A stretch of DNA of 64,000 bases from assembly GCA_016794425.1 (NCBI GenBank), contig JAEUHR010000044.1, forward strand, positions 62,001-126,000. The letters run 5' to 3'. The DNA is from Planctomycetota bacterium. Its GTDB lineage: Bacteria; Planctomycetota; UBA1135; UBA2386. Numbering within the stretch: position 1 is the stretch's first letter; each line of letters starts with the position of its first letter. Of this stretch, positions 51,225 to 59,443 are shown piece by piece. The notes beneath the pieces are model-generated. The model made no database searches and was not told where the DNA came from. It worked only from the letters and a program-made list of their open reading frames with translations. A program made the position numbers and the translations under genes.

Positions 51225-51959
51225 TCAGACGTCCATGCGGTTGGCGCCGTTGTCGCGCACCAGCGTCGCCGACCGGTACAGCGACTCGAACGTGCCGGCG
51301 TCGGTCCACCAGCCCTGCAGCACTTCGCAGGTCAGCGTGCCGCGGCGAAGATACTCGTTGTTGACGTCGGTGATCTCGAGCTCGCCGCGGTTGGACGGCT
51401 TCAGCGTGCGGCAGATGTCGAACACCGTCTTGTCGTAGAGATAGATGCCGATCACCGCGAGGTTGGTCTCCGGCTCCTTCGGCTTCTCGACGATCTTCAT
51501 CACCTTGCCGCCCTGCACGGTCGCGACGCCGAACCGCTGCGGGTCGTGCACTTCCTTCAGCAGGATCTTCGCGCCGCTGCCCTGGGCCCGGAAGTCGTCG
51601 ACGGCCTTCTTGATGTTGCCTTCGATGATGTTGTCGCCGAGCACGACGCAGATGTCCTCACCGTCGGCGAAGTGTTCGGCCAGCTTCAGCGCGTCGGCGA
51701 TGCCGCCCTCACCTTCCTGGTAGGCGTAGTTGAGCCGCTTCAGACCGAAGTCGGCGCCGTTGCGCAGCAGCTGCAGGAAGTGGCCGGCCGAGTTGCCGCC
51801 GGTGACGATCAGGATGTCGACGATGCCAGCGTTCACCAGACACTGGATCGGGTAGTAGATCATCGGCTTGTCGAAGACCGGCAGCAGGTGCTTGTTGGTG
51901 ATCTTCGTGAGCGGGTAGAGGCGGCTGCCGAGGCCACCGGCGAGGACGACACCTTTCAT
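51225..51959 (-). CDS. rfbA: Glucose-1-phosphate thymidylyltransferase, short form
   Basis: 244 residues. It has GVVLAGGLGSRLYPLTKITNKHLLPVFDKPMIYYPI, the nucleotidyl-transferase signature, and VVLGDNIIEG with the metal-binding Asp, then GIYLYD and LEITDVNNEYL. This is the short variant lacking the C-terminal helical extension of E. coli RmlA (~290 residues). It makes dTDP-glucose for rfbB. ATG overlaps the upstream epimerase stop (ATGA). Confidence 0.94.
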   Translation of the reverse strand: MKGVVLAGGLGSRLYPLTKITNKHLLPVFDKPMIYYPIQCLVNAGIVDILIVTGGNSAGHFLQLLRNGADFGLKRLNYAYQEGEGGIADALKLAEHFADGEDICVVLGDNIIEGNIKKAVDDFRAQGSGAKILLKEVHDPQRFGVATVQGGKVMKIVEKPKEPETNLAVIGIYLYDKTVFDICRTLKPSNRGELEITDVNNEYLRRGTLTCEVLQGWWTDAGTFESLYRSATLVRDNGANRMDV

Positions 51960-52921
51960 GCTCTCTGACTCCGGACGGATTGGCTGCGATACCAGTCGAA
52001 CGTGCGCCGCAGACCTTCGGCGAAACCGACGGTCGGGGCGAAGCCGAACAGCGCTTTCGCGCGCGACACGTCCGCCAGCGAGTGGCGCACGTCGCCCTTG
52101 CGCGGCGGCGCCTGCAGCGGCGGGCGCGGCGGTTCCAGACCGGGAACGGCGCGCGCCAGTTCGCACAGGCGGTCGTACAGATCGCGGACGGTCGTCGCCT
52201 GCCCGTAGGCGAGGTTGACGGTCTCACATCCGGACGTGGTCGCATCGAGGCAGCGCAGCACGCCCTGCACGACATCCTCGACATAGGTGAAGTCGCGCGA
52301 CTGCTGGCCGTCGCCGTCGAGCCGCGGCGCGGTGCCCGCGAGCAGCGCGCGGCAGAACGCCGCCACGACGCCGCTGTACGGGCTGTCGGCGGGCTGGCGC
52401 GGGCCGAACACGTTGAAGAAGCGCGTCACGACGACCGAGAGGCCGTAGACGCGCGCGAACGAACGGCAGTACAGCTCACCGGCCAGCTTCGCGGCCGCGT
52501 ATGGCGACAGCGGCGCCTCGCGCAGCGCTTCGTGTTTGGCCGGCGCGTCCTGGTCGCCGTAGGCCGAACTGCTGCCGGCGTAGACCACGCGCGCGCCGGT
52601 GCGCCGTGCGGCGTCGAGCACGGTCGCGGTGCCGGTCGCGCAGGCCTGGTGCGTGGCCAGCGGCTCCTCGAGCGAACGTGCGACCGACGGCAGCGCCGCC
52701 AGGTGCACGATCCGGTCGACGCCGCGCATCGCGGTCGCGACCGCCGCCGCGTCGGCGACCGAGCCGCGCACGAACTCGACCGGCAGCCCGGTCAGGTTCG
52801 CGGTGGCGCCGGTGCTGAGATCGTCGAGCACCACCACCTGCCGCCGCGCTGCGCACAGCGCGGCACAGACGTGCGAGCCGATGAAGCCGGCGCCGCCGGT
52901 CACGAGCACGCGGCCGCTCAT
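51956..52921 (-). CDS. NAD-dependent epimerase/dehydratase (WbpP-like)
   Basis: 321 residues. Extended SDR fold: GGAGFIGSHVCAAL, HLAALPSVARSLEEP, GSSSAYGD, catalytic SPYAAAKLAGE, RFFNVFGPRQPADSPYSGVVAAF and RDFTYVEDVV. The PRQ...SPYSGVV segment and the AALPSVxRS pattern resemble UDP-N-acetylglucosamine 4-epimerases. The substrate is inferred only. Both ends overlap neighbours through ATGA. Confidence 0.87.
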   Translation of the reverse strand: MSGRVLVTGGAGFIGSHVCAALCAARRQVVVLDDLSTGATANLTGLPVEFVRGSVADAAAVATAMRGVDRIVHLAALPSVARSLEEPLATHQACATGTATVLDAARRTGARVVYAGSSSAYGDQDAPAKHEALREAPLSPYAAAKLAGELYCRSFARVYGLSVVVTRFFNVFGPRQPADSPYSGVVAAFCRALLAGTAPRLDGDGQQSRDFTYVEDVVQGVLRCLDATTSGCETVNLAYGQATTVRDLYDRLCELARAVPGLEPPRPPLQAPPRKGDVRHSLADVSRAKALFGFAPTVGFAEGLRRTFDWYRSQSVRSQRA

Positions 52922-53883
52922 CGCACGCGACCCTCGCGCTTGGCGGCCACGTACCACTGGCAGAACTTGTCGATGCCCTGCGCCAGCGGCGTGCTGCAGC
53001 GGTAGCCGAGTTCGCGTTCGGCCAGCGTCACGTCGGCGTAGGTGATCGGCACGTCGCCGGGCTGGTCGGGCAGCAGCTTGCGCCGCGCCGGCCGGCCGAG
53101 CGCCCGCTCCAGCTGCTGCACCAGCTCGGCCAGCGACGTGGTCGCCGCACCGCCCAGGTTGTAGACCGCGTACGGCCGTTCGCAGCGCATCGCGGCCTCG
53201 ATGCCACTCGTGATGTCGTCGACGTAGGTGTAGTCGCGGCGCGTGCTGCCGTCGCCGAAGAACGGCAGCTCGGTGCCGTCGGTGATGTGGCGCGCGAACT
53301 GGTGGATCGCCATCTCCGGGCGCTGGCGCGGCCCGTAGACGGTGAAGAAGCGCAGGCACGCGACGCGGTTGCCGCGCAGGTGGTGCCACGCGTAGCACAA
53401 CACCTCGCCGGCCTTCTTGCTGGCGGCGTACGGCGACACCGGCCGGTCGACCGGGTCGGTCTCCGCGAACGGCACCTTCTGGTTGCCGCCGTAGACCGAC
53501 GAGCTGCTGCCGAACACGAACCGCACCGCGCGGTCCTCGATCTGCTGCAACAGGCGCTGCGTGCCGGTCACGTTGACGTCCATGTAACGCACCGGGTCCT
53601 GGATCGACGGCCGCACGCCGGCCAGCGCCGCCAGGTGCACGACCACGTCGGCGCCGGCCAGCGCGGCGCGGTTCGCCGCGTCGTCGCGGATGTCACCCTC
53701 GACGAACGTGAACCGGTCGCGGCCCGCCGCCGCCAGTTCGTCGAGATTGCGGCGTTTCGCCGCGACGTCGTAGAACGGGTCCAGGTTGTCGAGCACGCGC
53801 ACGCGGTCGCCGGCGGCCAGCAGGCGCTGGCCGAGATGCGAGCCGATGAAGCCGGCGCCACCAGTGATCAGGACGGACCGCAC
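52918..53883 (-). CDS. NAD-dependent epimerase (UDP-glucuronate 4-epimerase-like)
   Basis: 321 residues from GTG. GGAGFIGSHLGQRL, DNLDPFYDVAAKRRNLDEL, HLAALAGVRPSIQDPVRYMDVNVTGT, GSSSSVYGGNQKVPFAE, SPYAASKKAGE and RFFTVYGPRQRPEMAIHQFARHI are the blocks of the UDP-glucuronate epimerase group (the NLxxYYD-like and VYGPxxRPDMA motifs). First gene of the cluster; TATTCT lies 20 nt upstream of the GTG. Confidence 0.88.
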   Translation of the reverse strand: MRSVLITGGAGFIGSHLGQRLLAAGDRVRVLDNLDPFYDVAAKRRNLDELAAAGRDRFTFVEGDIRDDAANRAALAGADVVVHLAALAGVRPSIQDPVRYMDVNVTGTQRLLQQIEDRAVRFVFGSSSSVYGGNQKVPFAETDPVDRPVSPYAASKKAGEVLCYAWHHLRGNRVACLRFFTVYGPRQRPEMAIHQFARHITDGTELPFFGDGSTRRDYTYVDDITSGIEAAMRCERPYAVYNLGGAATTSLAELVQQLERALGRPARRKLLPDQPGDVPITYADVTLAERELGYRCSTPLAQGIDKFCQWYVAAKREGRVR

Positions 53884-53903
53884 GTGGATCGGAAACGAGG
53901 GGC

Positions 53904-53909
53904 AGAATA
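53904..53909 (-). promoter_or_regulatory. -10 element of the nucleotide-sugar operon
   Basis: Minus-strand TATTCT is the best -10 match in the window and lies 20 nt before the first GTG, giving a leader of about 13 nt. No clear -35 at 16-18 bp. The rest of the gap up to 54076 holds only the -10 of the next plus-strand gene. Confidence 0.5.
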
Positions 53910-54063
53910 GGTACCGGAACACGGCCGGCGAGTCCAAACCCGCGCCCGGTTTCCGGCTCGGCGAGCCTAGGCAGCCGGAGCTCGGCGAACGGCCAGTCTG
54001 CCGTGAAGATCGTCCGCGGCGACGTTCCGTGCCGCGCCGCGCGCGCGGCCGGGCCGCCGACGC

Positions 54064-54069
54064 TACGCT
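54064..54069 (+). promoter_or_regulatory. -10 element of a leaderless promoter (HEAT/CAP pair)
   Basis: TACGCT, 7 nt before the ATG at 54077. Confidence 0.45.
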
Positions 54070-54076
54070 GCCCGCC

Positions 54077-54883
54077 ATGACCCCGTGCCGCACCCACCGC
54101 CTCGCTGCCCTCGCCGCGATCCTGGTCGCCGCGGTCGTGCCCGGCCAGGAGCCGGCGCCGCCGCCGCTCGATCCGGCGCTGACCGACCAGCTGAAGGAGC
54201 TGAAGACGCTGGTGTCGGACCGCAAGATGGAGGCCGACTTCCAGGCGATCGGGCTGATCCAGAACCTCAGCCGGGACGTCGAGAAGAAGCACCCGAAGGA
54301 CCAGGAGAAGCTGGCCAAGGGGCTCGGCGACGTGTTCCGCACCGGCAAGCTGCGGCCGGCCGAACGCGACATCCTGTACCGCGAGGCCGCCGACGCGCTG
54401 GCCAAGCTGGGCACGGTCGGCGGCAAGGAGCTGGCCAAGGTCGTCGAGGACAAGCGCTTCGACGACAACCTGCCGCTGCGCGGACACCTGCTGCTGGCGC
54501 TCGGCCGGACGCAGGACGACAAGCAGGTCGAACTGCTGACCGACATCGCGGTCCGCTCGCCGCACGACGAGCTGCGCGCCGCCGCCGGCGAAGCGCTCGG
54601 CAGCTACACGAAGCTCGAGATCAAGGCGCGGCGCGAGATCGTCAAGGCGCTGATCCGCGAGTGGGGCGCGATCCACCAGCTCGCGACGCAACCCGAGTCC
54701 AACGACCCGAACGGCCCGATCGACCTCGCCCCCCAGAACGCGCAGCGCCGCCTGCGCACCATCGAAGGCAAGTGGAACCAGACCCTGCAGAAGCTCACCG
54801 GTACGTCCAACGCGCAGTTCGCCGACTGGCAGCGCTGGCTCAACAAGAACCCGAATTGGGTGCCGCCGGGCGCCGGCCGATGA
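54077..54883 (+). CDS. Secreted helical-repeat protein
   Basis: 268 residues. A signal peptide (LAALAAILVAAVVPGQ) is followed by a Pro-rich stretch and Lys-rich helical repeats with HEAT-like phase (LPLRGHLLLALGRTQDDKQVELLTDIAV, DELRAAAGEAL). The C-terminal ~60 residues end LTGTSNAQFADWQRWLNKNPNWVPP. That tail (TGxxNxxxxxxWxxWW-like) recalls short motifs found in planctomycetal HEAT proteins. Coupled to the CAP-domain gene by ATGA, so the two proteins probably share a process outside the cytoplasm. Confidence 0.68.
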   Translation: MTPCRTHRLAALAAILVAAVVPGQEPAPPPLDPALTDQLKELKTLVSDRKMEADFQAIGLIQNLSRDVEKKHPKDQEKLAKGLGDVFRTGKLRPAERDILYREAADALAKLGTVGGKELAKVVEDKRFDDNLPLRGHLLLALGRTQDDKQVELLTDIAVRSPHDELRAAAGEALGSYTKLEIKARREIVKALIREWGAIHQLATQPESNDPNGPIDLAPQNAQRRLRTIEGKWNQTLQKLTGTSNAQFADWQRWLNKNPNWVPPGAGR

Positions 54884-55971
54884 CCGCGACGCTGCGCGCG
54901 GCCTTGGTCCTGCTGCTGGCGGTGCCGCTGGCAGCAACGCCGCAGGAACCACCGTCGACCGCGCAGCTGCTGGCGCGGCTGGCCGACCGCTCGGCGGCGG
55001 TCGCCGACGTGCGCACCACGCTGGCGGCGCTGCACGACCGCGGCGCGGCCGTGCACCAGTCGGCGTTCGACGCGCTGCGCCGGACCTACGGTGACCAGGT
55101 GCAGGCCTGCAGCCAGCAGCGCACGCGTTTCGTGCAGCGGTTCGCCAAGGCGGTGCCCGACGTGCAGCAGGCGCTGCAGGGCCGCGGCGGCGAGGCCCGC
55201 ATCGCGACCTTGCGCAAGCAGGCGCGCGGCGTCACGGTGCGGCCGGACCTGACCAAGGAGATGATCCACGCCGAGCTCGACCCGATCCTGACCGAACTGC
55301 GCGGCATGCTGCTACCGCTGCCGGCGCAGGTGCTCGAACGCGAACGCGAACTCGCCGACGAACTGGCGACGCTGCGCCAACGCGAGGCCGAACTCGACCA
55401 GTGGTACGACGTCTGCCTCGAGGCGGCACACGCGCTGGACCAGGACCCCGAGGGCCGCAAGCACCTGGCCCGCGCCGGGCTGCCGGCGCTGCCCGGCGGC
55501 GTCGGCGACCTCGACGCCGAACTGGCGCGCCAGTGCGTGCTCGCGCTGCCGCTCGACGCCGGCGACCGCCGCGCGCTCGAAGACAACGAAACGCTGCGCG
55601 CGCACACCGATGCGGCCGAGTTCGCCGGCACGCTGGAGCTGAACCGGATCCGCATGGCGCTCGGGCTCAACGCACTGCGCATCGACGAGAAGCTCGGCAA
55701 CGCCGCTCGCGACCACTCGCAGGACATGCACACGCTGAAGTTCTTCGCGCACGAGTCGCCGGTCGAAGGCAAGCGCACGTTCGGCGACCGCGCCTCGCGC
55801 GCCGGCACCAGCGCGTCGTCGGAGAACATCGCCCAGGGCCACTCGCGCGGCGAGGGCGCGATCGAGGCCTGGTGGTACAGCCCCGGCCACCACAAGAACA
55901 TGCTCGGTTCCCACGGCCGCACCGGCCTCGGCCGCTTCGCCCAGACCTGGACCCAGCTGTTCGGCGGCTGA
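54880..55971 (+). CDS. Secreted CAP (SCP/PR1) domain protein
   Basis: 363 residues. A signal peptide (LRAALVLLLAVPLAATPQ) precedes ~220 residues of charged helices, probably coiled coil. The C-terminal ~120 residues form a CAP domain: LNRIRMALGLNALRIDEKLGNAARDHSQDM, FFAHESP, SSENIAQGHSRGEGAIEAWWYSPGHHKNML. The CAP cavity His and Glu residues (H in HSQDM or FFAHES, E in SENIA, H in SPGHHKN) are present. Substrate unknown. Confidence 0.85.
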   Translation: MTATLRAALVLLLAVPLAATPQEPPSTAQLLARLADRSAAVADVRTTLAALHDRGAAVHQSAFDALRRTYGDQVQACSQQRTRFVQRFAKAVPDVQQALQGRGGEARIATLRKQARGVTVRPDLTKEMIHAELDPILTELRGMLLPLPAQVLERERELADELATLRQREAELDQWYDVCLEAAHALDQDPEGRKHLARAGLPALPGGVGDLDAELARQCVLALPLDAGDRRALEDNETLRAHTDAAEFAGTLELNRIRMALGLNALRIDEKLGNAARDHSQDMHTLKFFAHESPVEGKRTFGDRASRAGTSASSENIAQGHSRGEGAIEAWWYSPGHHKNMLGSHGRTGLGRFAQTWTQLFGG

Positions 55972-56073
55972 CCCACGCCGTTCGGCCCGGTCGCCGGGGG
56001 CGAAGGCCCGGGTCCCGCTCGGCCGGCGGCGAGGTAGACTGCCGCGCCGCCCCACCACCGCGTCCGCCGTCCC

Positions 56074-57702
56074 ATGCTGTCGAAGTTCGCGCCCCTGCTG
56101 CTGCTCGCCGGTCTGCCGGCGCAGCTCTACCCGGCCCCGGTGCCACCGGAGAACCCGCTGACGCCCGCGAAGGTGGTGCTCGGCAAGATCCTGTTCTGGG
56201 ACGAGCAGCTCTCGAGTGACGACTCGACGGCCTGCGGCACCTGCCACCAGCCGGCGTTCGGCGGCACCGACCCACGCACCGCGGATGCGCTGCATCCGGG
56301 CCCGGACGGCGCGTTCGGCACCGCCGACGACAGCCGCGGCACGTTCGGCATCCCGCGCCAGGCCGGCAACGGCAACTTCCGCAGCGACCCGGTGTTCGGC
56401 TTCCGGCGCCAGGCGACCGCGCGCATGGCGCCGAGCCACATCGGCGCGGCCTACCACACCGAGCTGTTCTGGGACCTGCGCGCCAGCACGACGTTCACCG
56501 ATCCGGAGACCGGCACCGTGCTGATCCCGCTGCTCGGCGCACTCGAGAGCCAGGCGGTCGGCCCGATCGTGAGCCCGGTCGAGATGGGCCACGAAGGGCG
56601 CACCTGGGCCCAGGTGCGCCAGAAGCTGCAGCAGGTCACGCCGCTGCGGCTGGCGCAGTCGCTGACGCCCGACGTGCAGGCGGCGCTGCAGCAGAACCCG
56701 ACCTACCCGCTGCTGTTCGCGGCCGCGTTCGGCAGCAGTGAGATCAGCGCCGCGCGCATCGCGTTTGCGCTGGCCAGCTACCAGCGCACGCAGATCCCCG
56801 ACCAGACGCCGTGGGACGCCTACATGGCCGGCGACACCACGGCGCTGACGCCGGCCGAGAAGAACGGCTGGACGCTGTTCCAGAACAGCGGCCGCTGCAT
56901 CGCCTGCCACTGGGCGCCGACCTTCAGCGACGACCTGTGGCACACGCTCGGCCTGCGGCCCGCCGCGGTCGACCTCGGCGTCGGCGCGTTCAGCGACCTG
57001 GTCGAGGACCGCGGCGCGTTCAAGACGCCGACGCTGCGCAACGCCGGTCTGCGGCCGCGGCTGTTCCACAACGGCCAGAGCCCGCCGCTCGGCGACCCGG
57101 CGCAGTGGACCGACCCGGATTCGACGCTGAACGTCTACCTGCAGGGCCACGGCGCCGACACCGAGAACCTCGACCCGTTCCTGCTGCCGCTGGTCCAGCT
57201 AGGCGTGACGCCGGCCGAGGTGCATGCGACGCTCGAGTTCGTGCGCACGGCGCTGACCGACCCGCGCACGGCCCTGCTGCTGCCGCCGTTCGACCATCCG
57301 GTGTTGCGCAGCACCGTCGCGCCGCCGCGGCGCTACGGCGCGCCGCTGGCCGGCCAGGCCGAACCGTTCCTGATCGACACCGTGCCGGCGTTCCCGGGCA
57401 ACGACGCGTGGCGCCTCGGCCTCGTCGCCGGCGGCGGCACGACGATCGCCTTCCTCGCGCTCGGCCCCGACTCGCTCGAACCGGGCCTGTCGCTGCTCGG
57501 CATCCCGCTGCACGTGGTGCCCGCCGGCGGCCGGCTGTTCTTCCTGCCGGGCTTCGGCGGCCAGCGCGGCCACACCACCTGGCACGTGCCGATCCCGCCG
57601 GCGATGCCGCCGCAGGACGTCTACCTGCAGTTGTTCACGTTCGATCCGCAGGCACCGCTGGGCATCGCCGCGAGCCGCGGCACCGAGCTGCCGATCCGGT
57701 AG
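56074..57702 (+). CDS. Di-haem cytochrome c peroxidase-like protein with C-terminal extension
   Basis: 542 residues. A signal peptide is followed by two CxxCH haem sites: CGTCH (C54, C57, H58) and CIACH near residue 272. The segments KVVLGKILFWDEQLSSDDSTACGTCHQPAFGG and FKTPTLRNAGLRPRLFHNG are typical of the CcpA/MauG group, periplasmic electron-transfer proteins. The last ~150 residues are beta-rich, without haem sites and not part of the usual fold. TAGACT lies 33 nt before the ATG, so the leader is short, with no Shine-Dalgarno. Confidence 0.88.
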   Translation: MLSKFAPLLLLAGLPAQLYPAPVPPENPLTPAKVVLGKILFWDEQLSSDDSTACGTCHQPAFGGTDPRTADALHPGPDGAFGTADDSRGTFGIPRQAGNGNFRSDPVFGFRRQATARMAPSHIGAAYHTELFWDLRASTTFTDPETGTVLIPLLGALESQAVGPIVSPVEMGHEGRTWAQVRQKLQQVTPLRLAQSLTPDVQAALQQNPTYPLLFAAAFGSSEISAARIAFALASYQRTQIPDQTPWDAYMAGDTTALTPAEKNGWTLFQNSGRCIACHWAPTFSDDLWHTLGLRPAAVDLGVGAFSDLVEDRGAFKTPTLRNAGLRPRLFHNGQSPPLGDPAQWTDPDSTLNVYLQGHGADTENLDPFLLPLVQLGVTPAEVHATLEFVRTALTDPRTALLLPPFDHPVLRSTVAPPRRYGAPLAGQAEPFLIDTVPAFPGNDAWRLGLVAGGGTTIAFLALGPDSLEPGLSLLGIPLHVVPAGGRLFFLPGFGGQRGHTTWHVPIPPAMPPQDVYLQLFTFDPQAPLGIAASRGTELPIR

Positions 57703-57705
57703 CGA

Positions 57706-58992
57706 TCAACGCGGCCGGATCTGCACTGCGCGGAACTCGACTGCAGAGCCGTGGCCGCAGAAGCCGACGAACCCCTCGCTGCGGTCCTTGCCGGTGTGCC
57801 GCTCACCGAGCTGCGTCGGCAGCGCCGCGACGTCGGCGTCGACGATCGTCGTGCCGTTCAGCACGACGGTCACGCGCGTGCCGCGCAGCGCGACCTGCTG
57901 GAAGTTCCACTGGCCGACCGGCCGCAGGTAGCCGCGGTGCGCAGCGGCGACGCCGTAGACCGAACCGTGGTACTGCCACGGCTGCAGGGTCGCGTGCTGC
58001 GGGGCACTGTCGTCGAGCACCTGCACCTCGTTGCCGGTGTAGGCCGGATCGCCCTCGCCGGGGTAGCGGATCGCGAGCCCGTTGTTGCCGCCGGCCGGCA
58101 GCCGGAACTCGAAGCGCAAGTCGCAGTCGCCGTAGCGGCGCGCCGAGAACAGCACGCCGCCGCGGCCTTGCTTGCAGCGGATCGCTCCGCCTGCGACTTC
58201 GTAGTCGTCGACCGCACCCTGCCAGCCGGCCAGCGAACGGCCGTCGAAGATCGGCTCGAACCCGTCGGCGTCGTGCGCGGCGAGCAGCGCGTTCGCCTCG
58301 GCGGCGGTGAGGTCCTTGACCCACAGCGCGCGGAAGCGGATCTCGCCGCCGTGCGTCTGCAGCTGCAGCGGACCGCGCGGCGGCAGCGGGCGCGAACGGT
58401 CCCAGTAGTTCTCCATCACGACGCCAGCGGTGGTCTCGACGTCGTTGAGCCGCACCCAGACCCGTTCGCCGACCTGGCGGATCTCGAGCCGGTTCCACTC
58501 GCCGAACGGGCGGTCGGCCACGCGCGGCGGGAAGCGCTGGTGCCGTTCGTTGTTCCACAGGCCGCCGCTGCCCTTGTCGGCGCCGAGCGACCACTTGCCG
58601 CCGGCTTCGGTCCAGTCCCAGATCTGCACCTGTGGGCAGCCGCGCAGGTAGATGCCGGAATCCGCACCGGCAACGGTCCGGTACTCGAGCCGGTACTCGG
58701 CGTCGCCGAACTCGGCGTCGCTGGTCAAGTAGGCGCCGGCGCCGTCGTTGACCAGCTCCCCGCCGTCGACGCGCCAGTGGGCGCGCATCGCCGCGTCGTC
58801 CTCGGCGCGCAGCCGGGCTCGTGCCGCCGCGTCGAGCCGCGCCAGCTCGTACGGGCTCAGGTGCCGCTGGCCGTGCCAGCCGGCGAAGTCGGTGCCCTGC
58901 CACAGGCGGCGGTAGCCGTGGGCTGCCGGATCGGCGGCGGCCTGCGCCACCACCGGCGCCAGGCAGGACCACAGCACGAGGCTGGTTCGCAT
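57706..58992 (-). CDS. Secreted protein with two DUF1080 (3-keto-disaccharide hydrolase) domains
   Basis: 428 residues. Signal peptide ending VAQA. Two tandem beta-jellyroll DUF1080 domains follow. The first (residues ~25-225) has RLWQGTDFAGWHG, WRVDGGELVND, DAEYRLEYRT and GIYLRG. The second (~238-428) has PIFDGRSLAGWQG, YEVAGGAIRCKQG, DCDLRFEFRLPAGGNNGLAIRY. The family occurs mostly in planctomycetes and Bacteroidetes and acts on glycans. TAGGCT lies 8 nt before the ATG. Confidence 0.9.
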   Translation of the reverse strand: MRTSLVLWSCLAPVVAQAAADPAAHGYRRLWQGTDFAGWHGQRHLSPYELARLDAAARARLRAEDDAAMRAHWRVDGGELVNDGAGAYLTSDAEFGDAEYRLEYRTVAGADSGIYLRGCPQVQIWDWTEAGGKWSLGADKGSGGLWNNERHQRFPPRVADRPFGEWNRLEIRQVGERVWVRLNDVETTAGVVMENYWDRSRPLPPRGPLQLQTHGGEIRFRALWVKDLTAAEANALLAAHDADGFEPIFDGRSLAGWQGAVDDYEVAGGAIRCKQGRGGVLFSARRYGDCDLRFEFRLPAGGNNGLAIRYPGEGDPAYTGNEVQVLDDSAPQHATLQPWQYHGSVYGVAAAHRGYLRPVGQWNFQQVALRGTRVTVVLNGTTIVDADVAALPTQLGERHTGKDRSEGFVGFCGHGSAVEFRAVQIRPR

Positions 58993-59000
58993 CGCGCGGC

Positions 59001-59006
59001 AGCCTA
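59001..59006 (-). promoter_or_regulatory. -10 element overlapping the globin stop codon
   Basis: Minus-strand TAGGCT (59006-59001): the first three bases are the globin TAG stop. The box ends 8 nt before the ATG at 58992. Confidence 0.5.
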
Positions 59007-59387
59007 CGCCCGGTTGATCAGGAACGTCGCGATGTCGCCGAGGAACCGTTCGAGGTACTCGCGGTACGTCGGCGCCACCCCCTGCTCGTCGATCGCCGCC
59101 AGCATCAGCTGCATCCAGCGGTCGCGCGCCGCCTGGTCCAGCGCGAACGGCGCATGCCGCTGGCGCAGCCGCGGGTGGCCCCGGTCGCGCAGGTAGTCCG
59201 GCGGCCCACCGAAACGGTAGATCAGGAACGACCGCAGCCGCGCCTCGGCGCCGGCGAGGTCGTGCGCCGGGTACATCGGGCCGAGGATCGGGTCGCCGGG
59301 CACCCGGCGGTAGAAGCCGGCGACGATGCGCGCGATCGTCTCGCCACCGAGCAGGTCGTGGATCGGCAGTTCACTGGGTTCGGCCAC
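59004..59387 (-). CDS. Truncated haemoglobin (group 2-like)
   Basis: 127 residues, the length of 2-on-2 globins. PMYPAHDLAGAEARLRSFLIYRFGGPPDYLRDRGHPRLRQRHAPFAL contains the Tyr/Phe-rich E-helix region and the proximal haem His in RQRHAPF. YREYLERFLGDIATFL closes the fold. Binds oxygen or related small ligands in the cytoplasm. GTG start beside a 15-bp inverted repeat; divergent from ruvB. The TAG stop is shared with the -10 box of the next gene. Confidence 0.9.
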   Translation of the reverse strand: MAEPSELPIHDLLGGETIARIVAGFYRRVPGDPILGPMYPAHDLAGAEARLRSFLIYRFGGPPDYLRDRGHPRLRQRHAPFALDQAARDRWMQLMLAAIDEQGVAPTYREYLERFLGDIATFLINRA

Positions 59388-59388
59388 G

Positions 59389-59403
59389 CCACCAGCGTGG
59401 TGG
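59389..59403. repeat. Inverted repeat next to the globin start
   Basis: CCACCA-GCG-TGGTGG, 6-bp arms and 3-bp spacer, one base upstream of the globin GTG in the globin/ruvB gap. A possible small operator. Confidence 0.35.
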
Positions 59404-59443
59404 AACGCGGCGCGAACGCAAGTACGATCCCGCGCCGCCCACC

